64,000 nt of DNA from Ignavibacteria bacterium (GCA_016720145.1 JADJXV010000017.1:1-64000); one strand, 5' to 3'. Shown: positions 49,052 through 59,847, numbered from the stretch's first letter. Made by a program: numbers and translations. The notes: a model not told the origin generated them from the sequence alone.

Positions 49052-52000
49052 ATGAAGAAGAGTTACTCGATGCTCACAGCTATTTTGCTTGTGTGCGCGA
49101 TGATGTTTTCGTCAGCACAAGCAGGCGAAATTGACACCAAAAAACTACCGAAGTTACTTACTTCGCCTACCAATGCAGGAAATGAATTTTTCTTTTCATT
49201 CCCACCATGCTACGAAGAAGAATCAGCCGGATACGAAAATAGTTGCCGGGTATTTGTTTGCTCCGGAGTTAAGCAGCTTATTACTGTAGAAGTACCTGGT
49301 AAAAGCTGGAAAATGACAAAGGTTGCCGTTGCTAATGATGCTATCGAATTTGTCATCCCTACCGGTGTCGCTCAGCCATTCCTCAAAAGAGGATCTCAAA
49401 AAGCACCTGCAGAGCAAGTATATAAAGGTGCTGCAATCCACGTATCAGCTAAAGCACCAATTGTTTGCTATGGTGTGACTCGATACAATTACACAAGTGA
49501 TGGATTCTTGGCAGTACCTGTGTCCTCAATGGGTAACGAGTATATCGTAGCTGCTTGGCCGCAATATACAGCTATCGGTGCGTATCAGTTAGTTGGAGAA
49601 ACTGCTATTTCCGCAGCGTATGATGAGACAGTCGTACAATTTACTATGGGCGGTAATAATTCTTCACAAACATCAGGTGGTTTAAAACCCGGGGAATCAA
49701 CTACATTTAACATGGACAAAGGTGATGTTTTGGTATTTGCCAGTGACGGTGATATACAAGATGTTTCCGGTAGTCGTATAAAAGCAACAAAGCCTGTTGG
49801 CGTAGTTTCGGCTAATCAATGTGCAAATGTTCCCGGTGGAGTTCCATGGTGTGATTATACTTCTGAAATGGAACTTCCTACCTATACTTGGGGTAAAGAA
49901 TACCACGTAACTCCTTTCTATGGCAGAAAAAAGATGCCATATATCAGAATATTTGCAAAAGAGAAAAATACTATAGTTTATCGTGATGGTCAGCAATGGT
50001 TGGTAATCCCAAAAAATTCAGGTAAACAAGAAGATGGTTATATCGAGCGCCGTGCAGATGACGGCTCACCGAGAGCAATTGTAGTTTCTGCTAACAAGCC
50101 TATCTATATTGTAGAATATAACACCGGTCAAGCGGATGACAATGTGTCGAGTGATCCATTCCAAATGGTACTCACTCCACTCGAGCAATATCAACGTGAA
50201 ATTGTATTTTGTACACCTGGAGCAAAAACAAGTAATAACAACTTCAAACTACACTATATAAACCTCGTCTATCAATTAGGACCGGCAGGCAATGTTCCGG
50301 ATGATTTGGAATTTGCAGTCGTTGTCAATGGTAAATTTGAATGGAAAAAAGTAAGCGTACGATTTGGAAGTACCCCTGGAATGGTATTCAGTACACCGGT
50401 AAATGGATCTACTTACTCTTGTAAGCAAATTACATTGCCAGGAGATGGTGTTTATCGTATTCGAGCAAAAGCTCCTTTTGCTGCTTATGCGTATGGATTT
50501 TCTAATTATGACTCGTATGGCTTCCCAACGAGTGTTGCATTGGGTAATTTAGAGCAAAAAGACAGCATTTGCCCACGACCTACCTTCACAGTAAATTGTG
50601 ATGGTTCGGTCAAAGACGGATTAGTGAAGGACTTTCCGGATGAAAATGATGTTCGAGTAAATTATGGACTGATTTACATGGATTTAGAGCCGGATTCAAG
50701 TTATAATTATGACTTCCAATACGACAAAAATCATACTCTCGTTGCAGGTGAAACACGTGAAACTGATTGGACTCTCGAAGTGATAGACCCTTCTCAAAAA
50801 GCTCGTGCTGTTCTTTGGTTTGTAGATAGAAACGGCAATGATACTTCAGTAGTTGTGGAGTATAACCCATCGAAACTCACACTTTCCCCTGATGATTATT
50901 TAGATTTCGGCTTACTAAAGCCAAATCAATCCTTACAAAAACAATTACTCTTACGAATGAATCTCTGAACCCTGTAAAAGTCACAGCATTTGAACTAAAT
51001 CAGGTAATCAAGGCTTTACTATCGAAAATGTTCCACTTCCATTTACAATGCAACCTGGTGACAAACAAGATATTACGTTTACATTTGTTAAACCTGATGA
51101 TGGAATTTATCTCGATCAAATTGGCATCGGTGATGAATGTCAGTTTGTTTATAGAACACAGCTTAAGGCAGAAGTTGCAAGCCCAATTATCGAAGTCGAT
51201 GATTTTAATTATGGTACACGTGCTAAGAATTCCCGTACCCCATGGACACAACTTCTTGTTAAAAATTCAGGACGTGTAGATTTGGAAGTGTATGGTGACG
51301 ATCATTTAACAGCACTTGCAGCTACTCCTGAATTCGAAGTCATAAGTTGGACACATAGATATCCTCTCATAATCAAGCCGGGACAGAACATAGCGTTGCA
51401 AGTTGACTATGTACCTACTACAGTTGGACCTTCAAGTGCTAATATTACTTTCTCAAGCGATGCTAAAGTTAAAGACAGTATTTCTGTACTTCAAGCAAAA
51501 GCTGTAGAACCTGGATTAATAGCTACACCTTATGATTGGAAGAGAAAACGCATAATGAAGTCTTATGCAGATACAATTTATCTTGAAAATTCTGGAACTG
51601 CACCCGTTACGATTCAGTCAGCAAATTGGGCGGTAGGATCAGATGCAACTACATTTAGTGTAGAACCAAATTTATCAGTATTTGCCGGCGTAACTCTTGC
51701 TGCTGGTGAAAGAAGAGCATTTGACGTTAAATTTGATCCAACAACTACCGGTCCAAAGACAGCGACAATTAATTTTGTCACGAACACACCGGGTATTTCT
51801 GCAACATCACAATTAGATGGTATCGGTATTATTGGTCGCCTTAAAACATCAGATATTGACTTTGGAACTACTGATGTTGATAAGAAACTTAATAATCGCA
51901 GACAGTTCAAACTCGAAAGCACAAGCTGGCAATATGAAGATTCAGTGACTATTTCTGACTTGGCAGTACAAGCCGGTGGAACTATCAAAGAAGATATCGT

Positions 52001-53306
52001 AGGTTTGCTGTATAGTACAGATGGTTTCCGTTATAATAAAGCAGAGCACATGTTCCCGCTGACATTACAACCAAATCAATCTTTGATTTTCTTGGATTCT
52101 GCTGAATTCTTAGCTCAACGTATCGGCTCGGCTTCAGCTTCAATCTCGACTGTAAGCGATGCAGAAGCAGAAGTTACTTCAATATGGACAGGAAATGGTA
52201 TCAAGAGTTTCGTAGAAGATCCTAGAATATTAGTTACCATGAATAATGGTTCAAGTTGTGTGGGTGCTCCAACGAGTATATTAGGTAATATCTATAGTTC
52301 CGGTACAACTCCGTTTCATATTGATAGTATTATAATAGAAGGCGATTTACTCAATGAATTTTCAATGAAAAATCCTGGAGATCCTAGAAATATTCCTACC
52401 TTGCTTCAAGGTACAAATCAAATAGTTGAAGTTCTTTATACTCCTTCTCCGTTAGCTACTGCTCCAAGTACAGTTACGTTACATGTATTTGGTACTAACA
52501 GTATAAGTGGTTCAGATGTATCCTATGATACTACAGTAAACTTTACAGGTTCCGGTCTCCGATATACCAGTACAGCTACAATAGGTACAGCCCTCCCACA
52601 AAGCAATATGTTTAAAGTAAATATTGGAGATAAAGTAACCGTACCGGTTACCCTAATAGATCCAATCGACCCTAACGCAACCGTTACTAAGTTAGTTGTT
52701 ACAGCTACCTACAACAAGCGCCTCCTCGTTTCATTGCCGAATCTCTTTATTGCAGGTGGCACGCTTAAAATTAGCAATGCAACTGACTCAACCAAGCCAA
52801 CAGATTTGTTAGGTAAAGTCCAATTTGAAATAACAAATCCAAGTGGTTCGATAACCGCTGCAGGTAAGCTTGCAGATATGGTGTTTGCTGCTTACTTACC
52901 AAATGGTGATCCTTCAACAGATATTACACTTGATGTACAAGTTGTAGGTAGTGCATGTGCGGTGGTTACATCATCTCCGGGTAAAGTTACAATTAACGAA
53001 ACATGTGCATTTGATATTCGCAAAGTAGATGGTAAAGGCGTATCGTATTATCTAAGTGCCGTTACTCCTAACCCGGTTGGCAATAAAGGCGCAGATATCG
53101 AGTTTTCTGTTGGACTAAAAGCAACAACTGATCTATCGCTCTTTACTTCAAGTGGATCTTTAGTATCTATTGTAGCAGTAGGCGTTCTTGAGCCGGGCGC
53201 ATACAGTGTGAAGTTACCTGTTGATGGTCTTAGTTCCGGTTCGTACATATTACGAATGACATCGGGTCAATTTACAAGCGAACAGCAAATCATTATCGCC
53301 AAATAA
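49052..53306 (+). pseudogene. Large IgGFc-binding T9SS protein with anchor-D domains, two frameshifts
   Basis: GGAG ribosome site and signal peptide (MLTAILLVCAMMFSSAQAGE). Residues 25-510 form an IgGFc-binding domain (NEFFFSFPPCYEEE, GSRIKATKPVGVVSANQC, FAAYAYGFSNYDSYGFPTSV). At about 50938 (A5 run) the frame shifts; TITLTNESLNPVKVTAFELNQ is read in the next frame, and near 51003 a G is missing (CAGGTAATC for CAGGGTAATC), after which the third frame runs to 53306. That half has choice-of-anchor D domains (IEVDDFNYGTRA, LKTSDIDFGTTDVDK), a cohesin-like module (VNIGDKVTVPVTLIDP) and a T9SS sorting tail (SSGSYILRMTSGQFTSEQQIIIAK). Restored length about 1,418 residues. The two halves may also be expressed as a shortened first protein. 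Confidence 0.8.
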
Positions 53307-53330
53307 CTTATCCGGAGATAGAAATCCAAG

Positions 53331-53367
53331 AGCGGAAAGGAGAATATCCTTTCCGCTCTTTTTATTT
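53331..53367 (+). terminator. Rho-independent terminator
   Basis: A perfect 12-bp stem (GAGCGGAAAGGA / TCCTTTCCGCTC) and a T-rich tail. Confidence 0.9.
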
Positions 53368-53481
53368 AGTGTGGAATTGATTAACGTATATTAACAAAAC
53401 CGATACAACAAACTGTGATTTTTTTCGTTACCGCACTCCTCAATTTTAACAATTCAACAATAAATTTTTCAGGAGATAAGT

Positions 53482-55047
53482 ATGAATAAACGCACTTTGG
53501 TTACTGCAATTATGCTTATAGGAGTTGGGATTATTTTCGGTGTGGTATTAGTATCTAATTTTGGAAATAGTGGATTGACATCACTTTTTGCCGGGGGAGT
53601 AAAAGACATTGGTGCAAAAGCACCTCCTGTAGTTACCAGCGAAGTAGTTCGTGCTCTCAATGATGCACACATTAATGTCGCGAGGTCTGTAAATCCTGCA
53701 GTGGTCAGTATTAATGTAATTACAGAAACTAAAGTATCGAAGAACAGAATCCCTGATATCTTTAAATTTTTTGGTATGCCGGACGATGGTAGCGGTCAGG
53801 GCGGTGGAGAAGATAATGGTGGAAAGGACCAAACTGAGAAATCAGAAGGAGCAGGATCGGGAGTAGTGATTACTGATGATGGCTATATTGTGACAAACAA
53901 TCACGTCGTTGAAGATGCCAAAGCTGATGGTATTAAAGTGATATTTAGTGATAAAAAAGAATACAAAGCTAAATTGATTGGTCGTGACCCACTGACCGAC
54001 GTAGCAGTACTCAAAATAGAAGCGACTGGATTGTACGCAGTACATTTAGGCAACAGTGACAATGTACAGGTAGGTGAAATGGTAATAGCAGTCGGTAATC
54101 CTCTAGGTCTTCATTCTACGGTAACTTCAGGTATAGTAAGTGCATTAGGTCGCGGTGCATTAGGATTGAACAGAGATAATTATGCAATTGAAAATTTTAT
54201 ACAAGTTGATGCTGCAATTAATCCCGGAAATAGTGGCGGTGGACTATTCAATTTACAGGGAAGTTTGATTGGAATTAATACAGCTATTGCCTCAAGAACA
54301 GGATATTTTTCCGGATACGGATTCGCAATTCCTGTTAATCTCGCAAAAGCGGTCATTCTCGATATTATGGAAGATGGTAAAGTCGATCGCGGATATATTG
54401 GTGTCCAAATCCGTTCAGTCGATGAAGTAATTGCTAAATCAATGAAACTAGACAAAGTAGCCGGTGTGTTGGTTGACAACGTACTCCCTGACGGAGCAGC
54501 AATGAAAGCAGGACTTGAAAGCGGTGATGTAATATTGGAGCTTGATGGTGTATCTGTCAATACATCCAATGAATTACAAAGCAGAGTAGTAATGCACAGA
54601 GCAGGTGAGAGTATCAAGCTCAAAATTTGGAGAGACGGCAAGTTAATTTCCAAATCAGTTACTTTGCAACCACGAGATAAAGATAAACTTGCCTCCGATG
54701 ATGCTAAAAAAGGACTTACAGATGATGAAATGGATACAGACAGCGGCAAACCGGTCTCATTTAAACAGCTTGGATTTACTGTAGGTATGCTGACCGAAAA
54801 AGCTAAAAAAGATAATGATGTAGAAACAGGCGTCGTGATTACAAAAGTCGAACAGTTTAGCGAAGCCGCAGAACGTGGACTCTTTCCAAATGCAGTGATC
54901 CTCAAAGCCGACAAACAGAATATACAAACCCCGGGACAACTTAAAAAAGCATTTGATGCAAAACGTGGTGATATTATTAGGTTGCAACTAAAGACAAAAG
55001 AAGGAACACGTCTTATATTTATAGAAGTTCCAAAGGAAAATAGCTAA
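53482..55047 (+). CDS. degP: DegP/HtrA-type periplasmic serine protease
   Basis: 521 residues, with AGGAG ribosome site. An N-terminal hydrophobic anchor or signal (VTAIMLIGVGIIFGVVLVS) is followed by a Gly-rich loop (DDGSGQGGGEDNGG). The trypsin-like triad is His141 (VTNNHVVEDA), Asp173 (DPLTDVAVLKI) and Ser251 (NPGNSGGGLFN). Two PDZ domains follow (VDRGYIGVQIRSV ... AAMKAGLESGDVILELDG, and a second from about residue 420 ending AAERGLFPNAVILKADKQ). It degrades or refolds misfolded envelope proteins. The standalone gene has its own terminator. Confidence 0.93.
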   Translation: MNKRTLVTAIMLIGVGIIFGVVLVSNFGNSGLTSLFAGGVKDIGAKAPPVVTSEVVRALNDAHINVARSVNPAVVSINVITETKVSKNRIPDIFKFFGMPDDGSGQGGGEDNGGKDQTEKSEGAGSGVVITDDGYIVTNNHVVEDAKADGIKVIFSDKKEYKAKLIGRDPLTDVAVLKIEATGLYAVHLGNSDNVQVGEMVIAVGNPLGLHSTVTSGIVSALGRGALGLNRDNYAIENFIQVDAAINPGNSGGGLFNLQGSLIGINTAIASRTGYFSGYGFAIPVNLAKAVILDIMEDGKVDRGYIGVQIRSVDEVIAKSMKLDKVAGVLVDNVLPDGAAMKAGLESGDVILELDGVSVNTSNELQSRVVMHRAGESIKLKIWRDGKLISKSVTLQPRDKDKLASDDAKKGLTDDEMDTDSGKPVSFKQLGFTVGMLTEKAKKDNDVETGVVITKVEQFSEAAERGLFPNAVILKADKQNIQTPGQLKKAFDAKRGDIIRLQLKTKEGTRLIFIEVPKENS

Positions 55048-55076
55048 GAAGGTCGCTCGGTATAGCTCTCGCTCCG

Positions 55077-55118
55077 AAAACCTCACGGACATTTAAGCTC
55101 CGTGAGGTTTTCTTTTTT
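55077..55118 (+). terminator. Rho-independent terminator
   Basis: A perfect 13-bp stem (AAAACCTCACGGA / TCCGTGAGGTTTT) and a T-rich tail. Confidence 0.92.
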
Positions 55119-55245
55119 CGTAATTTTGAGTAAAATTCTGTGGTTGTAATAAATTGCATGTTCATCAAGTCATAAAAACATGTTCACGATCCATCTATAA
55201 TTTTTACCCTCTCAGCTTTGCAACTATTAATCATCAAAGGAACTA

Positions 55246-57048
55246 ATGGAGAATCTTAGAAATTTTTGTATTATTGCCCACATTGATCACGGGAAATCAA
55301 CTCTCGCCGACCGACTCCTCGAAAAAACAGGGCGAGTTTCAAAACGCGAAATGACCATGAATCAAATTTTGGACGACAATCCCCTCGAGCAAGAACGAGG
55401 TATCACCATTAAGCTTCACGCCATTCAAATGAGTTATACTGCCAAAAGTGGCAAAGATTATACTCTGAACCTCATCGATACCCCCGGTCACGTGGACTTC
55501 TCTTACGAAGTGTCGCGTTCACTCGCTGCCTGTGAAGGCGCTCTTCTCGTCGTCGATGCGACACAAGGTGTAGAAGCACAAACCATTAGTAATCTTTACC
55601 TTGCAATTGAAGCAGGACTTGAAATTATTCCTGTGCTCAATAAAATTGACCTTCCAAGTGCTGCCACGACTATAGAAGGCGTAAAGCAACAAGTGATGGA
55701 GCTCATCGGCTGTAAAGAAGAAGATATGATCATGGCGTCGGCAAAGGCCGGAATAGGTATTGAGGAAATTCTTGAAGCAATCGTAGAACGTATCCCGGCA
55801 CCAAAAGGTGATCCCGAAGCTCCTCTCCGCGCTCTGATTTATGATTCAATTTTTGATGCTTATCGCGGTGTGATTGTCTATTTACGAGTCATCGATGGTA
55901 CTCTCCGTGAAAAAGATAAAGTCCTGTTTATGATGGCAAATGAAGTATATGAAGTAGAGGAAGCCGGCGTACTCTACATGAAACGGCAACGAACCGGTGT
56001 GCTCACCGCCGGAAATGTAGGATATATTACGGCAAATATTCGAAGATTACAGGATACAAAAGCAGGTGACACAGTCACTCACAATAATCGTCGATGTGAG
56101 AAAGCTATTGAAGGTTTTCGAGAAGTGAAACCGATGGTATTCAGTGGGATTTATCCGGCCGACAGCGATGATTTTGAGAATTTACGGGAAGCACTCGGCA
56201 AGCTCACGCTCAATGATGCAGCGATATCGTTTGAACCGGAGTCCTCCGCCGCCCTTGGATTTGGTTTCCGATGCGGTTTCTTGGGATTACTTCACATGGA
56301 GATTGTACAAGAACGTCTCGAACGTGAATTTAATCAAGTAATTGTGACCACAGTGCCGAACGTACGATATAATATTATCCGCACCGACGGTGAAGAATTA
56401 TGGGTGGAAAATCCAGCCCAAATGCCACTTCCGGGGAATATTTCCGAAATCAAAGAACCTTTTATCAAGGCGCAAATCATCACGCCTACTGACTATATTG
56501 GTGCAATTATGAAGCTTTGTCTCGACCGCAGAGGCACATTCATCAATACAGTCTATCTTTCACCAACACGGGTAGATATAAGCTTTGAATTGCCGCTTGG
56601 AGAAGTGATTTTTGACTTTTATGATAAGCTCAAATCAGCAACCCGCGGCTATGCTTCTCTTGATTATGATTATTCCGAATATCGAGCCGGTGACTTACTA
56701 AAATTGGATATCCTCCTCAATAGCGAACCTGTCGATGCGCTCAGTGCCATCGTTCACCGCGCGAAAGCGCACGAATGGGGCAAAAAGCTATGTTCTAAAC
56801 TCAAAGAACTCATCCCACGCCAAATGTTTGAAGTAATAATCCAAGCTGCAATCGGTGCGAAAATTGTCTCCCGTGAAACAATCGGTGCCATGCGCAAAAA
56901 CGTACTCGCAAAATGCTACGGCGGCGATATTTCCCGTAAACGTAAACTCTTAGAGAAACAAAAAGAAGGTAAGAAGCGTATGAAGCAGGTCGGCAGGGTA
57001 GAAATACCACAAGAGGCGTTTCTTGCTGTGCTGAGTATTGATAATTAA
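55246..57048 (+). CDS. lepA: Elongation factor 4 (LepA)
   Basis: 600 residues, the normal LepA length. AAAGGA ribosome site. GTPase motifs: AHIDHGKSTLADRLL (G1), RGITIK (G2), DTPGHVDFSYEV (G3), LNKIDLP (G4) and SAKAGIGIEEIL (G5). The LepA-specific C-terminal domain is complete (SRETIGAMRKNVLAKCYGGDISRKRKLLEKQKEGKKRMK). It acts on stalled or mistranslocated ribosomes. The gene is 31 bp upstream of lepB, the usual lepA-lepB pair. Confidence 0.98.
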   Translation: MENLRNFCIIAHIDHGKSTLADRLLEKTGRVSKREMTMNQILDDNPLEQERGITIKLHAIQMSYTAKSGKDYTLNLIDTPGHVDFSYEVSRSLAACEGALLVVDATQGVEAQTISNLYLAIEAGLEIIPVLNKIDLPSAATTIEGVKQQVMELIGCKEEDMIMASAKAGIGIEEILEAIVERIPAPKGDPEAPLRALIYDSIFDAYRGVIVYLRVIDGTLREKDKVLFMMANEVYEVEEAGVLYMKRQRTGVLTAGNVGYITANIRRLQDTKAGDTVTHNNRRCEKAIEGFREVKPMVFSGIYPADSDDFENLREALGKLTLNDAAISFEPESSAALGFGFRCGFLGLLHMEIVQERLEREFNQVIVTTVPNVRYNIIRTDGEELWVENPAQMPLPGNISEIKEPFIKAQIITPTDYIGAIMKLCLDRRGTFINTVYLSPTRVDISFELPLGEVIFDFYDKLKSATRGYASLDYDYSEYRAGDLLKLDILLNSEPVDALSAIVHRAKAHEWGKKLCSKLKELIPRQMFEVIIQAAIGAKIVSRETIGAMRKNVLAKCYGGDISRKRKLLEKQKEGKKRMKQVGRVEIPQEAFLAVLSIDN

Positions 57049-57079
57049 CAATGTACTAACCAATTTAATTCGAAATAGT

Positions 57080-57982
57080 ATGTCAGTTCTTGAAAAATTT
57101 AAAAGTAAAAAACCTAAAAAAATACCAGTCACTCCCATGGAACACGCCGTTTCCTGGACTAAGACAATAGTCGGCGCCGTACTTATGGTAATGGTCATCA
57201 ATGGACTATTGGTTGCATCATTTGTAGTTCCAACCGGCTCGATGGAGAACACAGTCGCCACCGGTGATTTTGTATTTGTGAATCGACTTATTTTCGCTCC
57301 ATCCACTCCTCAAGTTTTCCCTTTCTTGAATGAACCCCTTCCATTCCTACGTTTACCCGGCTGGCGCACTCCTCGTCAGGGTGATGTGATTGTATTTATC
57401 TTCCCAGGAATGCGCGATCAAGCAGAACCTGATAATTTTGAATACTATCTAAAACGATGTGTGGCAACTGCCGGTGATACACTCGTCATACGTGATACAA
57501 AAGTAATTGTCAATGGTACGGAATTCGTATTACCCGAACACGGTAAATTCGAGAATACTCCAATGAATCCGGGTGATCATTATCAAACATTTCCGGTAGG
57601 AAAGGGAAATACACGTGATAATTTCGGACCAATTCGTATTCCAAAAAAGGGTGATGTTGTTCAATTAAATGCCGGTAACCGTTTGGAATGGGATACATTT
57701 ATACGTCGTGAAGGACATAGCGTAGGCAGTGATGGTACTTCTATATTGATTGACAGTAAACCGGTCACAAGCTATACAATTGAGCGAGACTATTGCTTTG
57801 GTATGGGAGATAATCGTAATAATAGCTTGGATAGCCGCTATTGGGGGTTCGTCCCTGTGGAAAATGTAGTGGGTACACCGATGATGGTCTATTGGTCGTG
57901 GGATACCGGTCTCGGTATGGGAGACTTCTTCAAAAAATTAGGAACCATACGCTGGTCACGTCTCGGGACGATTATTCGATAA
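57080..57982 (+). CDS. lepB: Signal peptidase I
   Basis: About 300 residues from the ATG at 57080 (MSVLEKFKSKKPKKIPVTP); an ATT or other starts further up lack support. One N-terminal membrane helix (TIVGAVLMVMVINGLLVASF) precedes the catalytic Ser54 (VPTGSMENTV). The general base Lys125 is in YLKRCVATAGD. The box GDNRNNSLDSRYWGFV is complete. It cleaves signal peptides of the many exported proteins in this window at the outer face of the inner membrane. Downstream of lepA, probably cotranscribed. Confidence 0.96.
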   Translation: MSVLEKFKSKKPKKIPVTPMEHAVSWTKTIVGAVLMVMVINGLLVASFVVPTGSMENTVATGDFVFVNRLIFAPSTPQVFPFLNEPLPFLRLPGWRTPRQGDVIVFIFPGMRDQAEPDNFEYYLKRCVATAGDTLVIRDTKVIVNGTEFVLPEHGKFENTPMNPGDHYQTFPVGKGNTRDNFGPIRIPKKGDVVQLNAGNRLEWDTFIRREGHSVGSDGTSILIDSKPVTSYTIERDYCFGMGDNRNNSLDSRYWGFVPVENVVGTPMMVYWSWDTGLGMGDFFKKLGTIRWSRLGTIIR

Positions 57983-58055
57983 ATCTTCTGCCGTTTGGAC
58001 GGCAAGGGTGACCGCAGGCGCACGGTTGGAAGATGCAGAAGAGTGACAAAAAAAA

Positions 58056-58086
58056 TCCCTCGCTACCAAAATAGCGAGGGACTTTA
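58056..58086. terminator. Terminator shared by lepB and tRNA-Pro
   Basis: An 8-bp stem (CCCTCGCT at 58057-58064 and AGCGAGGG at 58073-58080), an A-rich left flank and a T-rich right flank. It lies between the convergent lepB and tRNA genes. Confidence 0.75.
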
Positions 58087-58089
58087 ATG

Positions 58090-58164
58090 TCGGGGTGGAG
58101 GGATTCGAACTCTCGACCTCCTGTTCCCAAAACAGGCGCGCTAACCGGACTACGCTACACCCCG
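58090..58164 (-). tRNA. tRNA-Pro (UGG)
   Basis: On the minus strand the acceptor stem CGGGGTG / CACCCCG, a D arm, the anticodon arm CCTGT-TTTGGGA-ACAGG with anticodon TGG, and the T loop TTCGAAT are present. The T stem GAGAG / CCCTC has one A-C mismatch. CCA is not encoded. It reads the CCN proline codons, mainly CCA and CCG. Confidence 0.93.
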
Positions 58165-58309
58165 TACTTTTTGGGAGCGCAAAAATGCACCTTTTTTCTG
58201 AGATAGACAAATATTTACTATTGATAAGTAGATTTTGCTCGTAATTTTCATAGATGAGAATTGACATTAAAAGAGATTTTAATTTTTTTTTCAATAATTG
58301 AAAATAAAA

Positions 58310-58341
58310 TTTGCGAGATATTTGACAAACCCGTATTTTTG
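58310..58341 (+). promoter_or_regulatory. Bacteroidota-type promoter of the structured RNA or leader
   Basis: TTTG (58310-58313), 20 bp, then TATTTTTG (58334-58341) followed by CCC. Transcription would start near 58348, 34 bp before the structured region. Confidence 0.6.
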
Positions 58342-58381
58342 CCCTCGACCTCCTAATGAACTCCTTTCGTTGTGGTGGTGA

Positions 58382-58479
58382 AAAGGTGAGAAGGGGAGTG
58401 CCCCTTGACGAGTGGTGACGTCAAGGGGCATCTCACTGTCTGGGGGTAACTGTAGGTTTATGCTCCCCTTCTCGCCTTT
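58382..58479 (+). ncRNA. Probable structured RNA or 5' leader with three-way fold
   Basis: The outer stem pairs 58382-58398 with 58463-58479 over 17 bp (one wobble). Inside, a perfect 12-bp hairpin pairs 58399-58410 with 58419-58430 around the 8-base loop AGTGGTGA. A third part (58431-58462, containing ACTGT, GGGGG and ACTGTAG) is left in the junction. The strand is inferred from the upstream promoter and the downstream amidohydrolase gene, which starts 43 bp after it. It matches no RNA family I recognise (not 6S, SRP RNA, tmRNA or a common riboswitch). A palindromic mobile repeat is the main alternative. Confidence 0.5.
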
Positions 58480-58521
58480 CAAGCTACTTTCCTTCGTAAT
58501 TCTTTGCTAAATATATATACT

Positions 58522-59829
58522 ATGAATATATTCAATAGAATTTTTACCCTTCTCCTCGTGCTCGTTTGTTCGTTTCCCCTCCTAATTGCCAATGACGAGA
58601 CTCCCGGTGCTGCACAACAAAAACCCATTGCATTGACCAATGCGAAGCTCTATACTATCACACAGGGTATTATTCAAAACGGTACAATAGTGTTTGATAA
58701 AGGGAAAATCACCGCGGTTGGTCAAAATATTCAGATTCCAGCCGATGCTCAAATAATTAACTGCGACGGAAAATTCGTGTATCCGGGGTTTATTGCACCT
58801 GTCTCTACTATTGGTTTGGTCGAAATTGAAGCCGTACGCTCTACACGAGATGTATCGGAGTCCGGAATATATAATCCAAATGCAAAAGCAGAAGTTGCTT
58901 ATAATCCTGACAGCGAAATTATCCCAACCGTTCGTTCTAATGGTGTATTGCTTGCCAATGTCGTTCCTGACGGTGGAGTGATTTCCGGACGTGCATCACT
59001 CATGATGCTTGACGGCTGGACGCGTGAAGACATCGCTCTAAAGCCCGTAACAGGTCTTGCGGTACAATTCCCACGGTTCTCGGTGTTTACAGCGCCATAC
59101 ATCCGTCAAAGCGCTGATGAACAACGCAAAGAAAATTCAAAACGCCTTCAGGATCTCACTGATTATTTCGAGCAAGCACGAATGTATTCCGAAGCTGCAA
59201 AAAATGGATTGACCGACAACCAAAAAGATATACGACTCGAAGCAATGCGTGCTGTGTTTGAAGAAAATCTTCCGGTACTCTTTGATGCAAGCGAAGAAAA
59301 GCAAATACGTGCTGTCATTCAATTTGCCCAAAAATTCAATCTAAAAGCAATTATTGTCGGCGGAACTGATGCATTGCAATGCAGTGATGTACTCCGAGAG
59401 GCAAATATCCCCGTGATTTTACAAAAAGTGCACTCAGTTCCACGTCGTGATGAACAAGGATATGACACTCCATATACACTGCCGGCACAATTGGCCGCCG
59501 CAGGTGTGAAATTCGCACTTTCGGACGGAGGCTCATGGCAACAGCGAAATTTACCATTCGAAGCAGGAACAGCAATGGCGTTTGGACTTTCTGAAAATGA
59601 CGCACTTCGCGCTTTGACGCTTACACCCGCAGAAATACTCGGCGTGGCAGGTACGGTAGGTTCGCTCGATGTAGGTAAAGATGCAACCCTCTTTGTATCC
59701 AAAGGTAACGCCCTCGACGGACTGACCAATTCCCTTGAATTCGCCTATATTCAAGGTCGCAGCGTGTCGCTTTCGAGTAAGCAAACAAAGCTGGCGAAGA
59801 AATATCGCACAAGGTATGAACAAAAGTAA
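58522..59829 (+). CDS. Amidohydrolase-superfamily protein lacking the usual metal ligands
   Basis: About 435 residues from the ATG at 58522, with a signal peptide (IFTLLLVLVCSFPLLIA). The N-terminal sandwich (LTNAKLYTITQGIIQNGTIVFDKGKITAVG) and the C-terminal LTLTPAEILGVAGTVGSLDVGKDATLFV fit the imidazolonepropionase-like amidohydrolases. The usual H-x-H after YPGFID is missing (YPGFIAPVSTIGLVEIE), though FALSDGGS keeps a possible metal Asp. It is exported, so it works in the periplasm or at the surface. The activity is doubtful. A long structured leader precedes it. Confidence 0.8.
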   Translation: MNIFNRIFTLLLVLVCSFPLLIANDETPGAAQQKPIALTNAKLYTITQGIIQNGTIVFDKGKITAVGQNIQIPADAQIINCDGKFVYPGFIAPVSTIGLVEIEAVRSTRDVSESGIYNPNAKAEVAYNPDSEIIPTVRSNGVLLANVVPDGGVISGRASLMMLDGWTREDIALKPVTGLAVQFPRFSVFTAPYIRQSADEQRKENSKRLQDLTDYFEQARMYSEAAKNGLTDNQKDIRLEAMRAVFEENLPVLFDASEEKQIRAVIQFAQKFNLKAIIVGGTDALQCSDVLREANIPVILQKVHSVPRRDEQGYDTPYTLPAQLAAAGVKFALSDGGSWQQRNLPFEAGTAMAFGLSENDALRALTLTPAEILGVAGTVGSLDVGKDATLFVSKGNALDGLTNSLEFAYIQGRSVSLSSKQTKLAKKYRTRYEQK

Positions 59830-59847
59830 GACCGCATAACAAAACAT

